Source: Chitinophaga sancti
GTDB lineage: Bacteria > Bacteroidota > Bacteroidia > Chitinophagales > Chitinophagaceae
Length of the DNA stretch: 64,000 nucleotides
Assembly: GCF_034087045.1 (NCBI RefSeq)
Contig: NZ_CP139247.1
Location: forward strand, 2,754,001 to 2,818,000
Reading direction: 5' to 3'
Both the position numbers and the translations under genes were made by a program. Position 1 is the first letter of the stretch. Each line of letters opens with the position of its first letter. Positions 18,829 to 27,678 of the stretch are shown piece by piece. Under the pieces are notes generated by a model. That model made no database searches, was not told where the DNA came from, and worked only from the letters and a program-made list of their open reading frames with translations.

Positions 18829-18845
18829 CGGACTACGCATGTCCG
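18829..18845 (+). terminator. Weak hairpin between GH3 gene and dxr
   Basis: CGGAC/GTCCG stem with a 7-nt loop followed by CATTTCTTG. Too weak to be sure it terminates; it may only attenuate read-through into dxr. Confidence 0.3.
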
Positions 18846-18876
18846 CATTTCTTGTAATTCCCTTATTATTGCAACA

Positions 18877-20043
18877 ATGAGTAAGAAAAATATAGCCATT
18901 TTTGGCTCCACAGGATCAATTGGCATCCAGGCGCTGGAGGTAATAGAGGCGCATCCTGATAAGTTCAGTGTCGAAGTGTTGACCGCTGGTGTCAATGCTG
19001 ATCTGCTCATAGAACAGGCCCTCAAATTCAGACCTAATGCAGTAGTGATCGCTGATGAATCAAAATACGAAAGCATAAAGGAAGTACTCTTTGACAAAGG
19101 CATCAAGGTATTTGCCGGTGCCAAAGCAATGGTAGAAGTAGCTTCCTGGAGCTCGATCGATATGATGCTGGCTGCCATCATGGGCTTTGCCGGCCTGGCG
19201 CCAACCCTGGCTGCTATTGAACAAGGTACCCCCATCGCCCTGGCGAACAAGGAAACCCTGGTCGTAGCTGGTGATATCGTAATGGGTACTGCCAGAAAAA
19301 GGAATGTACCTGTAATACCTGTAGATTCTGAGCACTCAGCGATCTTCCAGTGTTTGATGGGCGAGTCTTCGGCCAAAGTGGAAAAAATGATCCTCACTGC
19401 TTCAGGTGGTCCTTTCCTGGGTAAGAAAACCAACTTCCTCATTAATGTGAAAAAGGACCATGCCCTCCAGCATCCAAACTGGCGCATGGGACCCAAAATC
19501 ACTATTGATAGTGCAACCCTCATGAACAAAGGGTTGGAAATGATCGAGGCACGCTGGCTCTTCAACATTGATCCTGACAAGATCGAGGTGGTAATCCATC
19601 CACAATCTATCATTCACTCCCTGGTACAGTTTGTAGATGGTAGCATGAAAGCCCAGATGGGTTTGCCTGATATGAAACTGCCTATCCAGTTTGCATTAGG
19701 GTATCCTACAAGATTGGAAAACGACTTTCCTCGTTTCTCATTCAGGAATTATTCCAACCTCACATTCGAACAACCGGATACCAAGACCTTCCGTAACCTG
19801 GGTATCGCTATCGAGGCAATGCTGAAGGGTGGTAATGCGGCGTGTGTGATGAATGCGGCAAATGAAGAGGTGGTACATGCGTTCCTGAAGAACCGTATCG
19901 GCTTCCTGCAGATGACAGATGTCATAGAAGAAATCATGGGCAAGGTGCCATTCATCGAAAAGCCGACCCTGCATGATTACTATGAAAGTGACCTGGCAGC
20001 AAGGGAACACGCGAATAATATGATCAACGCTATCATAATTTAA
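18877..20043 (+). CDS. dxr: 1-deoxy-D-xylulose-5-phosphate reductoisomerase
   Basis: Dxr (IspC) converts DXP to 2-C-methyl-D-erythritol 4-phosphate with NADPH, the committed step of the non-mevalonate isoprenoid pathway. The protein is 388 aa. It has the NADPH motif FGSTGSIGIQALEVI at the N-terminus, ALANKETLVVAG, the metal and substrate motif PVDSEHSAIFQ, TASGGPF, the flexible loop WRMGPKITIDSATLMNKGLE, and VIHPQSIIHS. All expected catalytic residues appear present. Confidence 0.98.
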   Translation: MSKKNIAIFGSTGSIGIQALEVIEAHPDKFSVEVLTAGVNADLLIEQALKFRPNAVVIADESKYESIKEVLFDKGIKVFAGAKAMVEVASWSSIDMMLAAIMGFAGLAPTLAAIEQGTPIALANKETLVVAGDIVMGTARKRNVPVIPVDSEHSAIFQCLMGESSAKVEKMILTASGGPFLGKKTNFLINVKKDHALQHPNWRMGPKITIDSATLMNKGLEMIEARWLFNIDPDKIEVVIHPQSIIHSLVQFVDGSMKAQMGLPDMKLPIQFALGYPTRLENDFPRFSFRNYSNLTFEQPDTKTFRNLGIAIEAMLKGGNAACVMNAANEEVVHAFLKNRIGFLQMTDVIEEIMGKVPFIEKPTLHDYYESDLAAREHANNMINAIII

Positions 20044-20053
20044 CATAGCATAG

Positions 20054-20067
20054 CTGCGATATCGCAG
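20054..20067. repeat. 14-bp perfect palindrome upstream of rseP
   Basis: CTGCGAT/ATCGCAG without a loop, 11 nt before a -7 element. It could be a dimer-binding operator or a chance palindrome. Confidence 0.3.
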
Positions 20068-20077
20068 TTATACCGGC

Positions 20078-20085
20078 TATCTTTG
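20078..20085 (+). promoter_or_regulatory. -7 element TATCTTTG before rseP
   Basis: Matches TAnnTTTG; a leader of about 50 nt would precede the ATG at 20142. No clear -33 element. Confidence 0.4.
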
Positions 20086-20141
20086 CCCATTCCCTGTTAT
20101 AGAGAAAAAACAACATATATTTACTGTCAGACAAAGTATAC

Positions 20142-21476
20142 ATGACAACACAAGAAATATTGGTAAAAGCCGGGCAGTTGATACTGTCACTATCTATACT
20201 GGTAGTATTGCATGAGCTCGGACATTTTATCCCTGCAAAACTGTTTAAGACGCGCGTAGAGAAATTTTATCTCTTTTTTGACCCCTGGTTTTCATTATTC
20301 AAATTCAGGAAAGGTGAGACGGAGTATGGTATAGGTTGGTTGCCATTGGGTGGTTATGTTAAGATCTCCGGCATGGTAGATGAAAGCATGGACCGCGAAC
20401 AGCTGGCCAAGCCACCGGAGCCATGGGAATTCCGTTCCAAAAAAGCATGGCAGCGTCTCATTATCATGATTGGTGGTGTGACGGTGAACCTGCTGTTAGG
20501 TTTCCTCATCTATTCCATGATGTTATGGCATTGGGGTGAAACTTACCTGCCTACAGCAAACACCACTTACGGTATTGCTGCCGATTCACTGGCGCAGACG
20601 ATTGGACTGAGAGATGGAGATATGATCGTGAGTGTAGCGAATGAACCTGTGGAAAACTTCAAAGCGATTCCTGGTAAGATTGTACTGCGTGAAGCAAAAA
20701 CTATCCAGATCTCCCGCGATGGACAGAAAATAGATATCGCCATTCCGGAAGGATTTGTGGGTAAGATGATCAAGCATAAGAATTCTCTCATGGATGTGAG
20801 AGTGCCTTTCCTGGTAGATACAGTAGCTGCCAATACACCGGCAGATAGTGCTGGTATCCGTAAGGGCGACCAGATCCTGACATTGAATGGACAGCCGGCT
20901 TATTATTACCATGAGTACAAAAAGGAAATTGTAAAAGATGTGAATAAGACCGTACCACTGCAGGTATTGCGTGGTGGAGATACGGTGAACTTAACGGTGC
21001 GTGTACCTGAAAAAGCGGTGTTAGGTTTGAATGTGAACATCGAGAAGATGTTTACATTCTCAATCAAACATTTTACATTCTTTGAAGCGATTCCGGCTGG
21101 TTTTAATAAGTGTATTAATACGCTGGTGGGTTATGTGCAGCAGTTGCGTTTGATCTTTGTGTCTAAAGAAGTAAAGGCGAGTGAGTCTTTGGGTGGTTTT
21201 ATGACGATAGCGAAGTTGTTTCCTGGCGAGTGGGATTGGATGTCATTCTGGGAGATGACGGCATTGTTGTCTATCATATTGGCGTTTATGAACATTCTGC
21301 CGATTCCTGCGTTAGATGGGGGGCATGTGTTATTCCTGATTTATGAGATGGTAACAGGTAGAAAGCCGAGTGAGAAATTCCTGGAGTATGCACAGATAGT
21401 GGGGATGGTGATATTGTTTGGGTTGCTGTTGTATGCGAATGGGTTGGATATTTACAGAAGTATATTTGGGAAGTAA
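20142..21476 (+). CDS. rseP: RIP metalloprotease RseP (site-2 protease)
   Basis: RseP is an inner-membrane zinc protease that cuts transmembrane anti-sigma factors and signal-peptide remnants. The protein is 444 aa. The zinc motif HELGH lies in the first membrane helix (LSILVVLHELGHFIPAK). Two PDZ-like regions follow (about residues 140-220, and 220-310 with IRKGDQILTLNGQPAY). The third zinc ligand motif is NILPIPALDGGH, before the last membrane helix. The gene order dxr-rseP is common in Bacteroidota and other phyla, supporting the identification. Confidence 0.95.
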   Translation: MTTQEILVKAGQLILSLSILVVLHELGHFIPAKLFKTRVEKFYLFFDPWFSLFKFRKGETEYGIGWLPLGGYVKISGMVDESMDREQLAKPPEPWEFRSKKAWQRLIIMIGGVTVNLLLGFLIYSMMLWHWGETYLPTANTTYGIAADSLAQTIGLRDGDMIVSVANEPVENFKAIPGKIVLREAKTIQISRDGQKIDIAIPEGFVGKMIKHKNSLMDVRVPFLVDTVAANTPADSAGIRKGDQILTLNGQPAYYYHEYKKEIVKDVNKTVPLQVLRGGDTVNLTVRVPEKAVLGLNVNIEKMFTFSIKHFTFFEAIPAGFNKCINTLVGYVQQLRLIFVSKEVKASESLGGFMTIAKLFPGEWDWMSFWEMTALLSIILAFMNILPIPALDGGHVLFLIYEMVTGRKPSEKFLEYAQIVGMVILFGLLLYANGLDIYRSIFGK

Positions 21477-21492
21477 GTATAAATTAAATTTT

Positions 21493-21532
21493 GAAGAAGG
21501 AAGAGGTCGAAGGGCTTCTTCCTTCTTTTTTT
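21493..21532 (+). terminator. Terminator of rseP
   Basis: Long stem of the GAAGAAGGAAG / CTTCCTTCTT type followed by seven T. It is shared with the convergent coiled-coil gene ending at 21531. Confidence 0.8.
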
Positions 21533-21773
21533 ATGCGAAACTGACTTGAGGTTCTAATTTTAATAATCGTCTATCTAACTCATCCAGACTGTATTCTATT
21601 TTTTCTGACCTCACATCCATCATTTCAAATTTGTGATCAAATTTGATCTCCATTGAATTCAGTCTTTTTTCGAGTTTCTCTATCCTGTTATAAACGGCCA
21701 TAAACCGCAGGTCCAGTTTCTGTTCCATTGACCTAAGTGCACCCAGCACTATAGTAAATTGTGAATCTGACAT
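21531..21773 (-). CDS. Small coiled-coil protein of unknown function
   Basis: An 80-aa cytosolic protein predicted to be almost entirely coiled coil: heptad-like RFMAVYNRIEKLEKRLNSME and KIEYSLDELDRRLLKLE. It has no recognised domain. It seems real because a good promoter stands upstream and the gene fills the space between rseP and ssrA. Function unknown. Confidence 0.6.
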   Translation of the reverse strand: MSDSQFTIVLGALRSMEQKLDLRFMAVYNRIEKLEKRLNSMEIKFDHKFEMMDVRSEKIEYSLDELDRRLLKLEPQVSFA

Positions 21774-21800
21774 TGTAATCTGTTTAATGGTTTATACCTT

Positions 21801-21832
21801 CAAATCTACTTAACTTTCCCTGTGATTCCAAA
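21801..21832 (-). promoter_or_regulatory. Promoter of the coiled-coil gene
   Basis: Minus strand TTTG (21829-21832), 20 nt, TAGATTTG (21801-21808), ending 27 nt before the ATG. Confidence 0.5.
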
Positions 21833-21937
21833 TAATAAGCCTTGCAATATATTGATTACAAGTGTGTTATCGGTTTAATACGCTCACTATCATTCTAGCT
21901 TTTTCATACTCAATTTTATTTATATCTAAATATCACG

Positions 21938-21945
21938 TATCTTTG
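21938..21945 (+). promoter_or_regulatory. Promoter -7 element of ssrA (TATCTTTG)
   Basis: TATCTTTG lies 20 nt before the mature tmRNA 5' end; a TTTT stands at the -33 position with 20-bp spacing. Fits a short precursor trimmed by RNase P. Confidence 0.5.
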
Positions 21946-21965
21946 TTAGCTGCGAAAGCAGATCT

Positions 21966-22336
21966 GGGGCTGCCCGGTTTTGACAGCATAGGTCTTTGAA
22001 AGTGTAAGCATGTCGTGCGTTGGATAATTAGCACGTAAATCTGAATACCCAAACTTCAAATGGCGAATCTAACTACGCCATGGCTGCCTAATCAGAGATT
22101 AGACACCCATTATAGCCGCCGCGAGCTGGCCGTCTACTCCAGCTGCCGCCGCCGAATCATAAACATGTAGAATAGGTACTCATGGTTTCTGTGAGTGAGT
22201 GCTGAAACAACAACGGATAAGGACAAGGTTGGTTAGTTATGCCCCTGCCGTGTCTCGAAAAAATAATGCATAAATAAACATGTAGAAGCCTTTCGGAGGA
22301 TGTGTTTGGACGCGGGTTCGACTCCCGCCAGCTCCA
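21966..22336 (+). ncRNA. ssrA: tmRNA (transfer-messenger RNA)
   Basis: tmRNA rescues stalled ribosomes and tags the unfinished protein for proteolysis. The acceptor stem pairs GGGGCTG (21966-21972) with CAGCTCC (22329-22335). The T-arm GCGGGTTCGACTCCCGC is intact. The tag ORF reads GESNYAMAA then TAA (22062-22091), a normal Bacteroidota-type tag ending in a ClpXP/Lon-type degron. The 3' CCA is not encoded (CACA instead) and must be added. The last 21 nt lie in the prophage attachment core, so the mature 3' end is now phage-supplied but unchanged. Confidence 0.97.
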
Positions 22337-22340
22337 CAAA
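22316..22340 (+). other. attL: left copy of the 25-bp prophage attachment core
   Basis: The core begins GTTCGACTCCCGCCAGC and ends CTCCACAAA, covering the tmRNA T-loop 3' half and acceptor strand. An identical 25-bp copy is at 53368-53392, and the flanking bases differ on both sides. Integration into the 3' end of ssrA is a known habit of tyrosine recombinases. Confidence 0.93.
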
Positions 22341-22380
22341 TGGTTATAAATTAACTGTTTATAACTACTATATTATTACT

Positions 22381-22420
22381 AATAGGTTCATAATCAATGG
22401 TTATGAGCCTATTTTCTTTA
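22381..22420 (+). terminator. Phage-borne terminator behind ssrA
   Basis: Stem AATAGGTTCATAA (22381-22393) with TTATGAGCCTATT (22401-22413) plus TTTTC. It is very similar to the native ssrA terminator now displaced to 53399-53431, so the phage seems to replace what its insertion removes. Confidence 0.75.
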
Positions 22421-22506
22421 TAAGACCTCCCTGAATTAATAGGAACTAAAAATACCAATCCGGTTACCGACACTTCAAATTTTAGTTACCAATTAATTCA
22501 TTGATA

Positions 22507-23691
22507 ATGAATGTTTTAAATACAAGATATAATTTTTGGTTAGCCAAATCAAAGATAAATTCACAGGGAAAAGTACCCATCTATATGCGGATTACTGTGG
22601 GTGCTGAAAGAGCAGAAATATCTACAGGGATATATATAAATATCAAAAACTGGGATGAAAAGCGGCAAACAATAAAAGGGAAAGATATTGATGTAGATAT
22701 TAATAACGCAAAACTTGATCAATTAATAAAATCCTTCAAATCATCGGTAAAAGAACTTATTGATAATGAAGTAGAATACACTTCCGAAACCCTGAAGAAT
22801 AAAATTCTGGGCAAGGATGTTATTTATAAATCCCTAATTCCAATTTTTGAATCTCACATAAAGAAAATGGAAGAATTGGAAGGGAAAGATTACGCACCAT
22901 CCACCATTAAACGCTACAAGACAACTTTAACCCATGTACAAGAATTCATAAAATATAAACACAAACAAACCGATGTGTTGTTGTCACACCTAAATCTTTC
23001 CTTTGTAAATGAATTAGAACATTATTTTAAAACTGTTAAAAATTGCAATCATAATTCTTCCGTCAAGTACATAAAGAATTTAAGAAGTGTTATCAATCAG
23101 GCAGTGGCTAATGGTTTTATTGAAAAAGACCCGTTTGCCAATTATAAGGCAAAAATAAAACCAGTAGAGATGGAATTTTTAAATGAAGCTGAAATTGCCA
23201 AGATTGAAGAAAAGCAATTTGATATTGTAAGGATGGAGAATATCAAAAAGATATTTCTGTTTCAAATTTACACGGGGTTAGCTTATGTTGATATAGAGAA
23301 TTTAAGGAAAAGTAATATAGTAGAAGTTCAGGGGAAAAAATGGATCAATACCAGTAGAACAAAAACAAACATCCCTGTACGTCTGCCATTGATTAAAAAA
23401 GCCTTGGAACTAATTGATCTAACTATTCCCGGTGATAAAATATTCAATGTACCAAGTAATCAAAAATTCAATAGCTATTTAAAGGAATTAGGAGCCATTT
23501 GTGGCATTAATAAGAACCTTTGCACCCATATGGCAAGAAGAACATTTGCTACCACTATAACCCTTTTAAATGGCGTTTCTATTGATGCTGTAAGTAAGAT
23601 GCTTGGTCATACTAAAATATCAACCACCCAAATCTATGCTAAGGTTGTTGATGAAAAAATATTAAAGGAAATGGAAAAAATTGATGAATAA
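22507..23691 (+). CDS. int: Tyrosine-type site-specific integrase
   Basis: Catalyses recombination between attP and the ssrA attB. It has an N-terminal Arm-type DNA-binding region (YNFWLAKSKINSQGKVPIYMRI), a SAM-like core-binding domain (about residues 105-200) and the catalytic domain. Motif box II is HMARRTFATT and the nucleophile is in LGHTKISTTQIYAKV. Box I reads YTGLAYVDIENL: the usual Arg is Ala, as in several Bacteroidota integrases of the IntDOT/phage SAM-like group. The ATG at 22507 is preferred over the TTG two codons upstream. The gene points away from attL, toward the phage interior. Confidence 0.93.
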   Translation: MNVLNTRYNFWLAKSKINSQGKVPIYMRITVGAERAEISTGIYINIKNWDEKRQTIKGKDIDVDINNAKLDQLIKSFKSSVKELIDNEVEYTSETLKNKILGKDVIYKSLIPIFESHIKKMEELEGKDYAPSTIKRYKTTLTHVQEFIKYKHKQTDVLLSHLNLSFVNELEHYFKTVKNCNHNSSVKYIKNLRSVINQAVANGFIEKDPFANYKAKIKPVEMEFLNEAEIAKIEEKQFDIVRMENIKKIFLFQIYTGLAYVDIENLRKSNIVEVQGKKWINTSRTKTNIPVRLPLIKKALELIDLTIPGDKIFNVPSNQKFNSYLKELGAICGINKNLCTHMARRTFATTITLLNGVSIDAVSKMLGHTKISTTQIYAKVVDEKILKEMEKIDE

Positions 23692-23787
23692 GAAAAGGGG
23701 GCATTACAGCCCCCTTCTTGTTGTAGGTCTAATTTTATGGATTTGTTTTCAATACGTGCTAAATATCTTGATAGTAAACAATCACGA

Positions 23788-25536
23788 TTATTGTAAGCTA
23801 AACTTTAATGGTAAGTTTACTTCTTCTTTCACTGGGTTACCATCTTTAATTGCTGGTAACCAATTGGGCATTAATTTTACTAGCCTTAATCCTTCTTCTT
23901 CCAAGCCTGCACCTAAATGTGTAACTGGGCTAGGATTAACGATTTTACCTGTTTCATCAACAATAAATTTGATGAATACAGTACCATGTATAACTTTTTC
24001 TTGGGCCTCTCTTGGATAATGAATATTTAGCATGAATGTTTTAAAAGCATCATCCCCTCCTGGAAAACTTGCATGTCTATCTGCTGCTTTTGCATTCTTA
24101 GGTTCAGCATCCGGAGGCCAATTATATTCTGCAATTTTGTTAGTATAATCAGCATCCCCAAAGAATGCTATGGACTTAATATTTCCTTGTTGTTCAATTG
24201 CCTTTTCTACACTATACATTCTATCAGCTCCTGATTTTACTATTACCGTACTTACATTAGTGAAGTCTATTGTATAAATACAATAAACAGTCCGATCCGT
24301 GTTTTTGAAGTACCTGTTAGTTATTACTTCTGCCTTTCCTTCGTCCATGGGGATATCTAACTCCTTATATATGTTTCTGCAACTTACCTTAATTACCCTA
24401 CTTTCCCCATTAATATCACTGTCAAAATCAAATCGGAAGTTATTTTCCACTCCATCGGTTTTAAATGAATGATTATTGAAATTATATTCACTAAACTGAA
24501 CATTTGAAAAATAAATGAATCCATTTTTCTTAGCAGGTTGACTTTTTATTGAATCAAGTTTTAATTTAGTATTTTGTATCACTCTCCTTTTTTTAAATTC
24601 ATCCAATTCTCCTTGTACAGGTTCGAAATTATTAATGTAACCAATAACAATATTGTCGGAAATATTATCTACAGATAGTAAATACGATTTAAACAGCGCC
24701 ATCTTACTAATTACATTTTGATTGGGTAATTCAATCTCATGGCTAATTATAGCATTTTTTAGATTAATAACTATGTCGTAGTTTTTTCCATTTAGAGTTG
24801 TTGTTACAAGTGTATATCCTCTATTTCCTTCAATATTTAATTTTTTGACAATTGTGGTTAAGTTAAAACGACCAGTAAGTTTGCCACTTCTTTCTGGCAT
24901 ATTGGGCCAAAAATCACTGTACACATATTCGTAGCTCCATACATTACCTGAAGGTTTATGTGAGGGGTTATTTATTAAAATGATATCGCCAGCTTTTAAT
25001 TTAATTGCACCACCAAATAAGTTCAATTCATCCTGTTCTTTAGGAGGTGGATTTTTGCCGACTGTAGTTGAAGTTAAGGATTCATTGAAATCATTCTCTG
25101 AAAAGCTGAATTTTGGTGGGGTGCTATTAGTTTTCTTATAAAGACCATCAGGACTTATGTTTGTTGTCTCAAAACCAGGAAATACATTTGAACCTAGTTT
25201 TGTACTAATTTTGGCAGAGACCTGGGAAAATTGAATAACCAACGTATCTAAATTATTATTTTCAGGATTTTCTGATATATCAATTATAGTATTATCGTTT
25301 AGTTTGACTTTACCGTATGTGTTCCCAATCCTTGAACCTGGTGTTAGACCACCAAAATTCCAAATTTCATAAAAAATGGTGTCCTTTTTTTGTTTAATTA
25401 ATAATAAAGGAGAATATTTATCCTTAGTGATGGAATAAGTACCCGTATAGTTAATTCCTTGTGAATACCCGGATTTATGTAATGGTAAAATAAATAAAAA
25501 TGTGAGCAAATATTCAAACCCTATAAATCTATTCAT
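23788..25536 (-). CDS. Secreted protein with TonB C-terminal domain (phage cargo)
   Basis: About 582 aa from the ATG at 25536, which gives a signal-peptide-like N-terminus (YLLTFLFILPLHKSGYS). The large middle part is unrecognised beta-rich sequence. The last ~85 residues match the TonB/energy-transducer C-terminal domain (NIHYPREAQEKVIHGTVFIK, MPNWLPAIKDGNPV, NLPLKFSLQ). There is no Pro-rich periplasm-spanning segment and no clear inner-membrane anchor, so it is not a normal TonB. It could bind TonB-box receptors from the periplasm. It stands between the integrase and the regulator region, a typical place for lysogenic-conversion genes. Confidence 0.7.
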   Translation of the reverse strand: MNRFIGFEYLLTFLFILPLHKSGYSQGINYTGTYSITKDKYSPLLLIKQKKDTIFYEIWNFGGLTPGSRIGNTYGKVKLNDNTIIDISENPENNNLDTLVIQFSQVSAKISTKLGSNVFPGFETTNISPDGLYKKTNSTPPKFSFSENDFNESLTSTTVGKNPPPKEQDELNLFGGAIKLKAGDIILINNPSHKPSGNVWSYEYVYSDFWPNMPERSGKLTGRFNLTTIVKKLNIEGNRGYTLVTTTLNGKNYDIVINLKNAIISHEIELPNQNVISKMALFKSYLLSVDNISDNIVIGYINNFEPVQGELDEFKKRRVIQNTKLKLDSIKSQPAKKNGFIYFSNVQFSEYNFNNHSFKTDGVENNFRFDFDSDINGESRVIKVSCRNIYKELDIPMDEGKAEVITNRYFKNTDRTVYCIYTIDFTNVSTVIVKSGADRMYSVEKAIEQQGNIKSIAFFGDADYTNKIAEYNWPPDAEPKNAKAADRHASFPGGDDAFKTFMLNIHYPREAQEKVIHGTVFIKFIVDETGKIVNPSPVTHLGAGLEEEGLRLVKLMPNWLPAIKDGNPVKEEVNLPLKFSLQ

Positions 25537-25639
25537 ATAGTATAGCAAATTTTTATTGAATTAATATTGTTAAATATCTTTATCTCCTGATGAAATAATT
25601 ATGTACTCTTTTCTTTATAATTTTAATTTTTGTTTACTG

Positions 25640-25876
25640 TTAATCAATGTTTAAATCTCTGAAAAACATTATTTTCACTTCGTTATCAATTTCTGCATAT
25701 ACCTTTTCAGTTTCTTCTTCAACAGTCACTACTAAAGCAATAGTACCATTCCAACAATACACTTTGTTACCAATTACGCCTTCCATTCTAATTTTCTCTA
25801 GAAATTTTGTGTGTTCCTTTAAAAAAGTGAATGCGTATTTCCTTCTTTCGTTTGGTGTCAATTTGATAGTGGTCAT
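25640..25876 (-). CDS. Small phage protein of unknown function (78 aa)
   Basis: A 78-aa protein (TTIKLTPNERRKYAFTFLKE at the N-terminus, acidic middle) with no recognised domain. Its ATG overlaps the stop region of the upstream 84-aa gene by 4 nt, which supports translation coupling and that both are real. They lie left of a divergent control region next to an HTH gene, so a role in lysogeny control is possible. Confidence 0.55.
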   Translation of the reverse strand: MTTIKLTPNERRKYAFTFLKEHTKFLEKIRMEGVIGNKVYCWNGTIALVVTVEEETEKVYAEIDNEVKIMFFRDLNID

Positions 25877-26127
25877 TTGTATTTCTTTAATTGGGGCATA
25901 AGTGATTCAACATCTGATACATAACCAGCTATTACTGCACCAACAAAGTGAAACATCAAAATGCATTCATCTTGATCTAACATTTTTATAGCGGTAAATA
26001 ACAGATGAGAATCTCTTTTGTTTGCATGAAATATTGTCTTCAATTCTGGGATTCTATTTATATCAACATGGAAATTCCCTGCTAACATCAATAGCAAATC
26101 CTCTTGTGGTAGGGGCTTTGTAATCAT
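25873..26127 (-). CDS. Small phage protein of unknown function (84 aa)
   Basis: An 84-aa protein (LPQEDLLLMLAGNFHVDINR) without recognised domains. It is the first gene of a two-gene leftward unit that starts at the intergenic control region facing the HTH gene at 26365. Confidence 0.55.
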   Translation of the reverse strand: MITKPLPQEDLLLMLAGNFHVDINRIPELKTIFHANKRDSHLLFTAIKMLDQDECILMFHFVGAVIAGYVSDVESLMPQLKKYK

Positions 26128-26175
26128 CGTGGTAAAGTTTATTATCCATCAAGAAATAATTGATTGATTAATGTG

Positions 26176-26192
26176 CCATTTGCTGTAAATGG
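26176..26192. promoter_or_regulatory. Inverted repeat in the divergent control region (possible operator)
   Basis: CCATTT (26176-26181), 5 nt, AAATGG (26187-26192); another AAATGG half-site occurs near 26224. It lies in the 237-nt region between the leftward 84-aa gene and the rightward HTH gene, where a repressor would be expected to bind. A CAAATATA at 26242-26249 may be a leftward -7 element. Confidence 0.35.
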
Positions 26193-26364
26193 TTTCTTAA
26201 CCTGTTTCAGAAAAAAACATGACAAATGGGACTAAGCTTCACAAATATACAAATACTTCAATTATGGATATTATTTATTAAATAAAAGTAATAATACTCA
26301 TATTTGGATAATTTAAATACAATCTGATTATAAACACGTTATTTTCAGAAATAACTGTTAAAAA

Positions 26365-26622
26365 GTGAAGGACAAAAGATATAAGGCAGTAAAATCTTTG
26401 ATACTTGCAAATGAGATTGCAAAGTTTTCTGATATATTCGAAATTTTGCCCGTATCTGTCTTAAGTAAGGATACCGGAATTAACTATTCAACGCTTCACA
26501 GAAAAATATACAATCCAAAGCAATTAAACCTGAATGATTTTGATCTAATGGGTAAGGCAATGGAAATAGATTATCTGGAATTGGTCAAACTTGCTCACAA
26601 ATCATTAAGTAAATCAAAATAA
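26365..26622 (+). CDS. Putative helix-turn-helix regulator (85 aa)
   Basis: An 85-aa cytosolic protein starting with GTG. The middle reads LSKDTGINYSTLHRKIYNPKQLNLNDFDLMGKAMEID, with the spacing of an XRE-like helix-turn-helix in which a recognition helix (STLHRKI) is followed by the scaffold helices. The basic tail (LAHKSLSKSK) fits DNA binding. It probably acts as a phage repressor or Cro-like protein on the adjacent divergent region; this is inference from position and fold. Confidence 0.6.
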   Translation: MKDKRYKAVKSLILANEIAKFSDIFEILPVSVLSKDTGINYSTLHRKIYNPKQLNLNDFDLMGKAMEIDYLELVKLAHKSLSKSK

Positions 26623-26660
26623 ATATTTCTGATTTTCTTAAATTGCCCCAAAATCCATCA

Positions 26661-27149
26661 ATGTACCTATTTAGATTTGCATTTGTTCTTTTATGCATTA
26701 CGTCTGTTTACCAAAATTCCTGCGCTCAAAAAGTAACAGTCTCCGATATTGAGACACTTTTTAATAATACTGATAAAGGTGCTGAAAGATTTACTAATAA
26801 GGGGTTTGATGTTCATATTGACAGAAAATATGGAGAATTGGATTTTGAAATCAATGACGGCAAAGAATCTATCTCAATAGAACTGACGGAAGCCGGAGAT
26901 TATTCAAACAGATATATTAGAAGCTGTTATTCAAAAAAGTATCATCTTGACTTTGAAAAATTTAAACAATTCATTGTTCAACATGGTAAAAAAGTAGACT
27001 TCTATCAGTCACGGTACTATGACTCATATTATACTGTTTACTTTTATAATTTTATGTACTATCATTTTGGCAAAGGGGTCTGCACAAATGAAGACAAAAC
27101 TTATAAATTTGACTCTTTTTTCGTTATTAACATGGACCACAAATTTTAA
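26661..27149 (+). CDS. Secreted protein of unknown function (phage cargo)
   Basis: About 162 aa from the ATG at 26661. The signal peptide is YLFRFAFVLLCITSVYQNSCAQ, and the mature part is rich in Asp, Glu, Lys and Tyr with no recognised domain. The ATG is chosen over the TTG at 26643 because it gives a clean signal peptide. It runs opposite to the structural genes and its stop overlaps the holin stop by 4 nt, so it looks like a cargo gene acting on the lysogen. Confidence 0.6.
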   Translation: MYLFRFAFVLLCITSVYQNSCAQKVTVSDIETLFNNTDKGAERFTNKGFDVHIDRKYGELDFEINDGKESISIELTEAGDYSNRYIRSCYSKKYHLDFEKFKQFIVQHGKKVDFYQSRYYDSYYTVYFYNFMYYHFGKGVCTNEDKTYKFDSFFVINMDHKF

Positions 27150-27646
27150 ATTTTTGTTTTATCTACCCTATCTTCAGCAATATCTAATGTTTTTTCTTGA
27201 ATCTTATTTGACAATTTAATCAACCTGGATATAAAAGGTAATTCAGGTCTAAGGATGGCTATATTTTCAAGGATAGATGTTAGTTCATAGGTTGATATAC
27301 ACATAGTTACGACCAGTACCATATAGAATGAATCATATTCAATAGCAGTTTTTACAACCAATTCAAGAATGAATACAGCGATAAGCATGATAAGGTAAAG
27401 CACAACCTTTTCAATCAACCCCTTTCTAAGTATGCGTGATTTAAACGGCACTCCCTTTTTCATACTGGCAGGGATACCGGTAGCAATATCTAATATGGTA
27501 AGGGCAATGATACAGTAAATGTAGGTATGGATTCCGGCAAAGAATAACCAAACGGCAATAAGGATTTTTAAAATATTATTCCAAAGGGAAGCGTGTATGG
27601 TGTTGTCAATTATCTTTCTGATAATGGTAAGGGCATAGGGATACAT
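27146..27646 (-). CDS. Phage holin
   Basis: A 166-aa membrane protein with about three hydrophobic segments (ILIAVWLFFAGIHTYIYCII, VVLYLIMLIAVFILELVV, YMVLVVTMCISTYEL). The motif ALTILDIATGIPASMKKG is typical of the phage holin family that controls timing of lysis from the inner membrane. The C-terminal tail is charged. No endolysin is recognisable beside it, which is odd; one of the unknown phage genes may do that job. Confidence 0.85.
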   Translation of the reverse strand: MYPYALTIIRKIIDNTIHASLWNNILKILIAVWLFFAGIHTYIYCIIALTILDIATGIPASMKKGVPFKSRILRKGLIEKVVLYLIMLIAVFILELVVKTAIEYDSFYMVLVVTMCISTYELTSILENIAILRPELPFISRLIKLSNKIQEKTLDIAEDRVDKTKI

Positions 27647-27653
27647 TTTATAT

Positions 27654-27661
27654 TTTAAATA
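27654..27661 (-). promoter_or_regulatory. TATTTAAA box before the holin
   Basis: Minus-strand TATTTAAA, 7 nt before the ATG, the shortest spacing of the set. Confidence 0.5.
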
Positions 27662-27678
27662 GGTTGCATGTGTTTTAA

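Noticed and set aside
23681..24019. 112-codon rightward frame after the integrase
   Set aside because: It overlaps the integrase end and then runs antisense through the TonB-domain coding region; no independent support.
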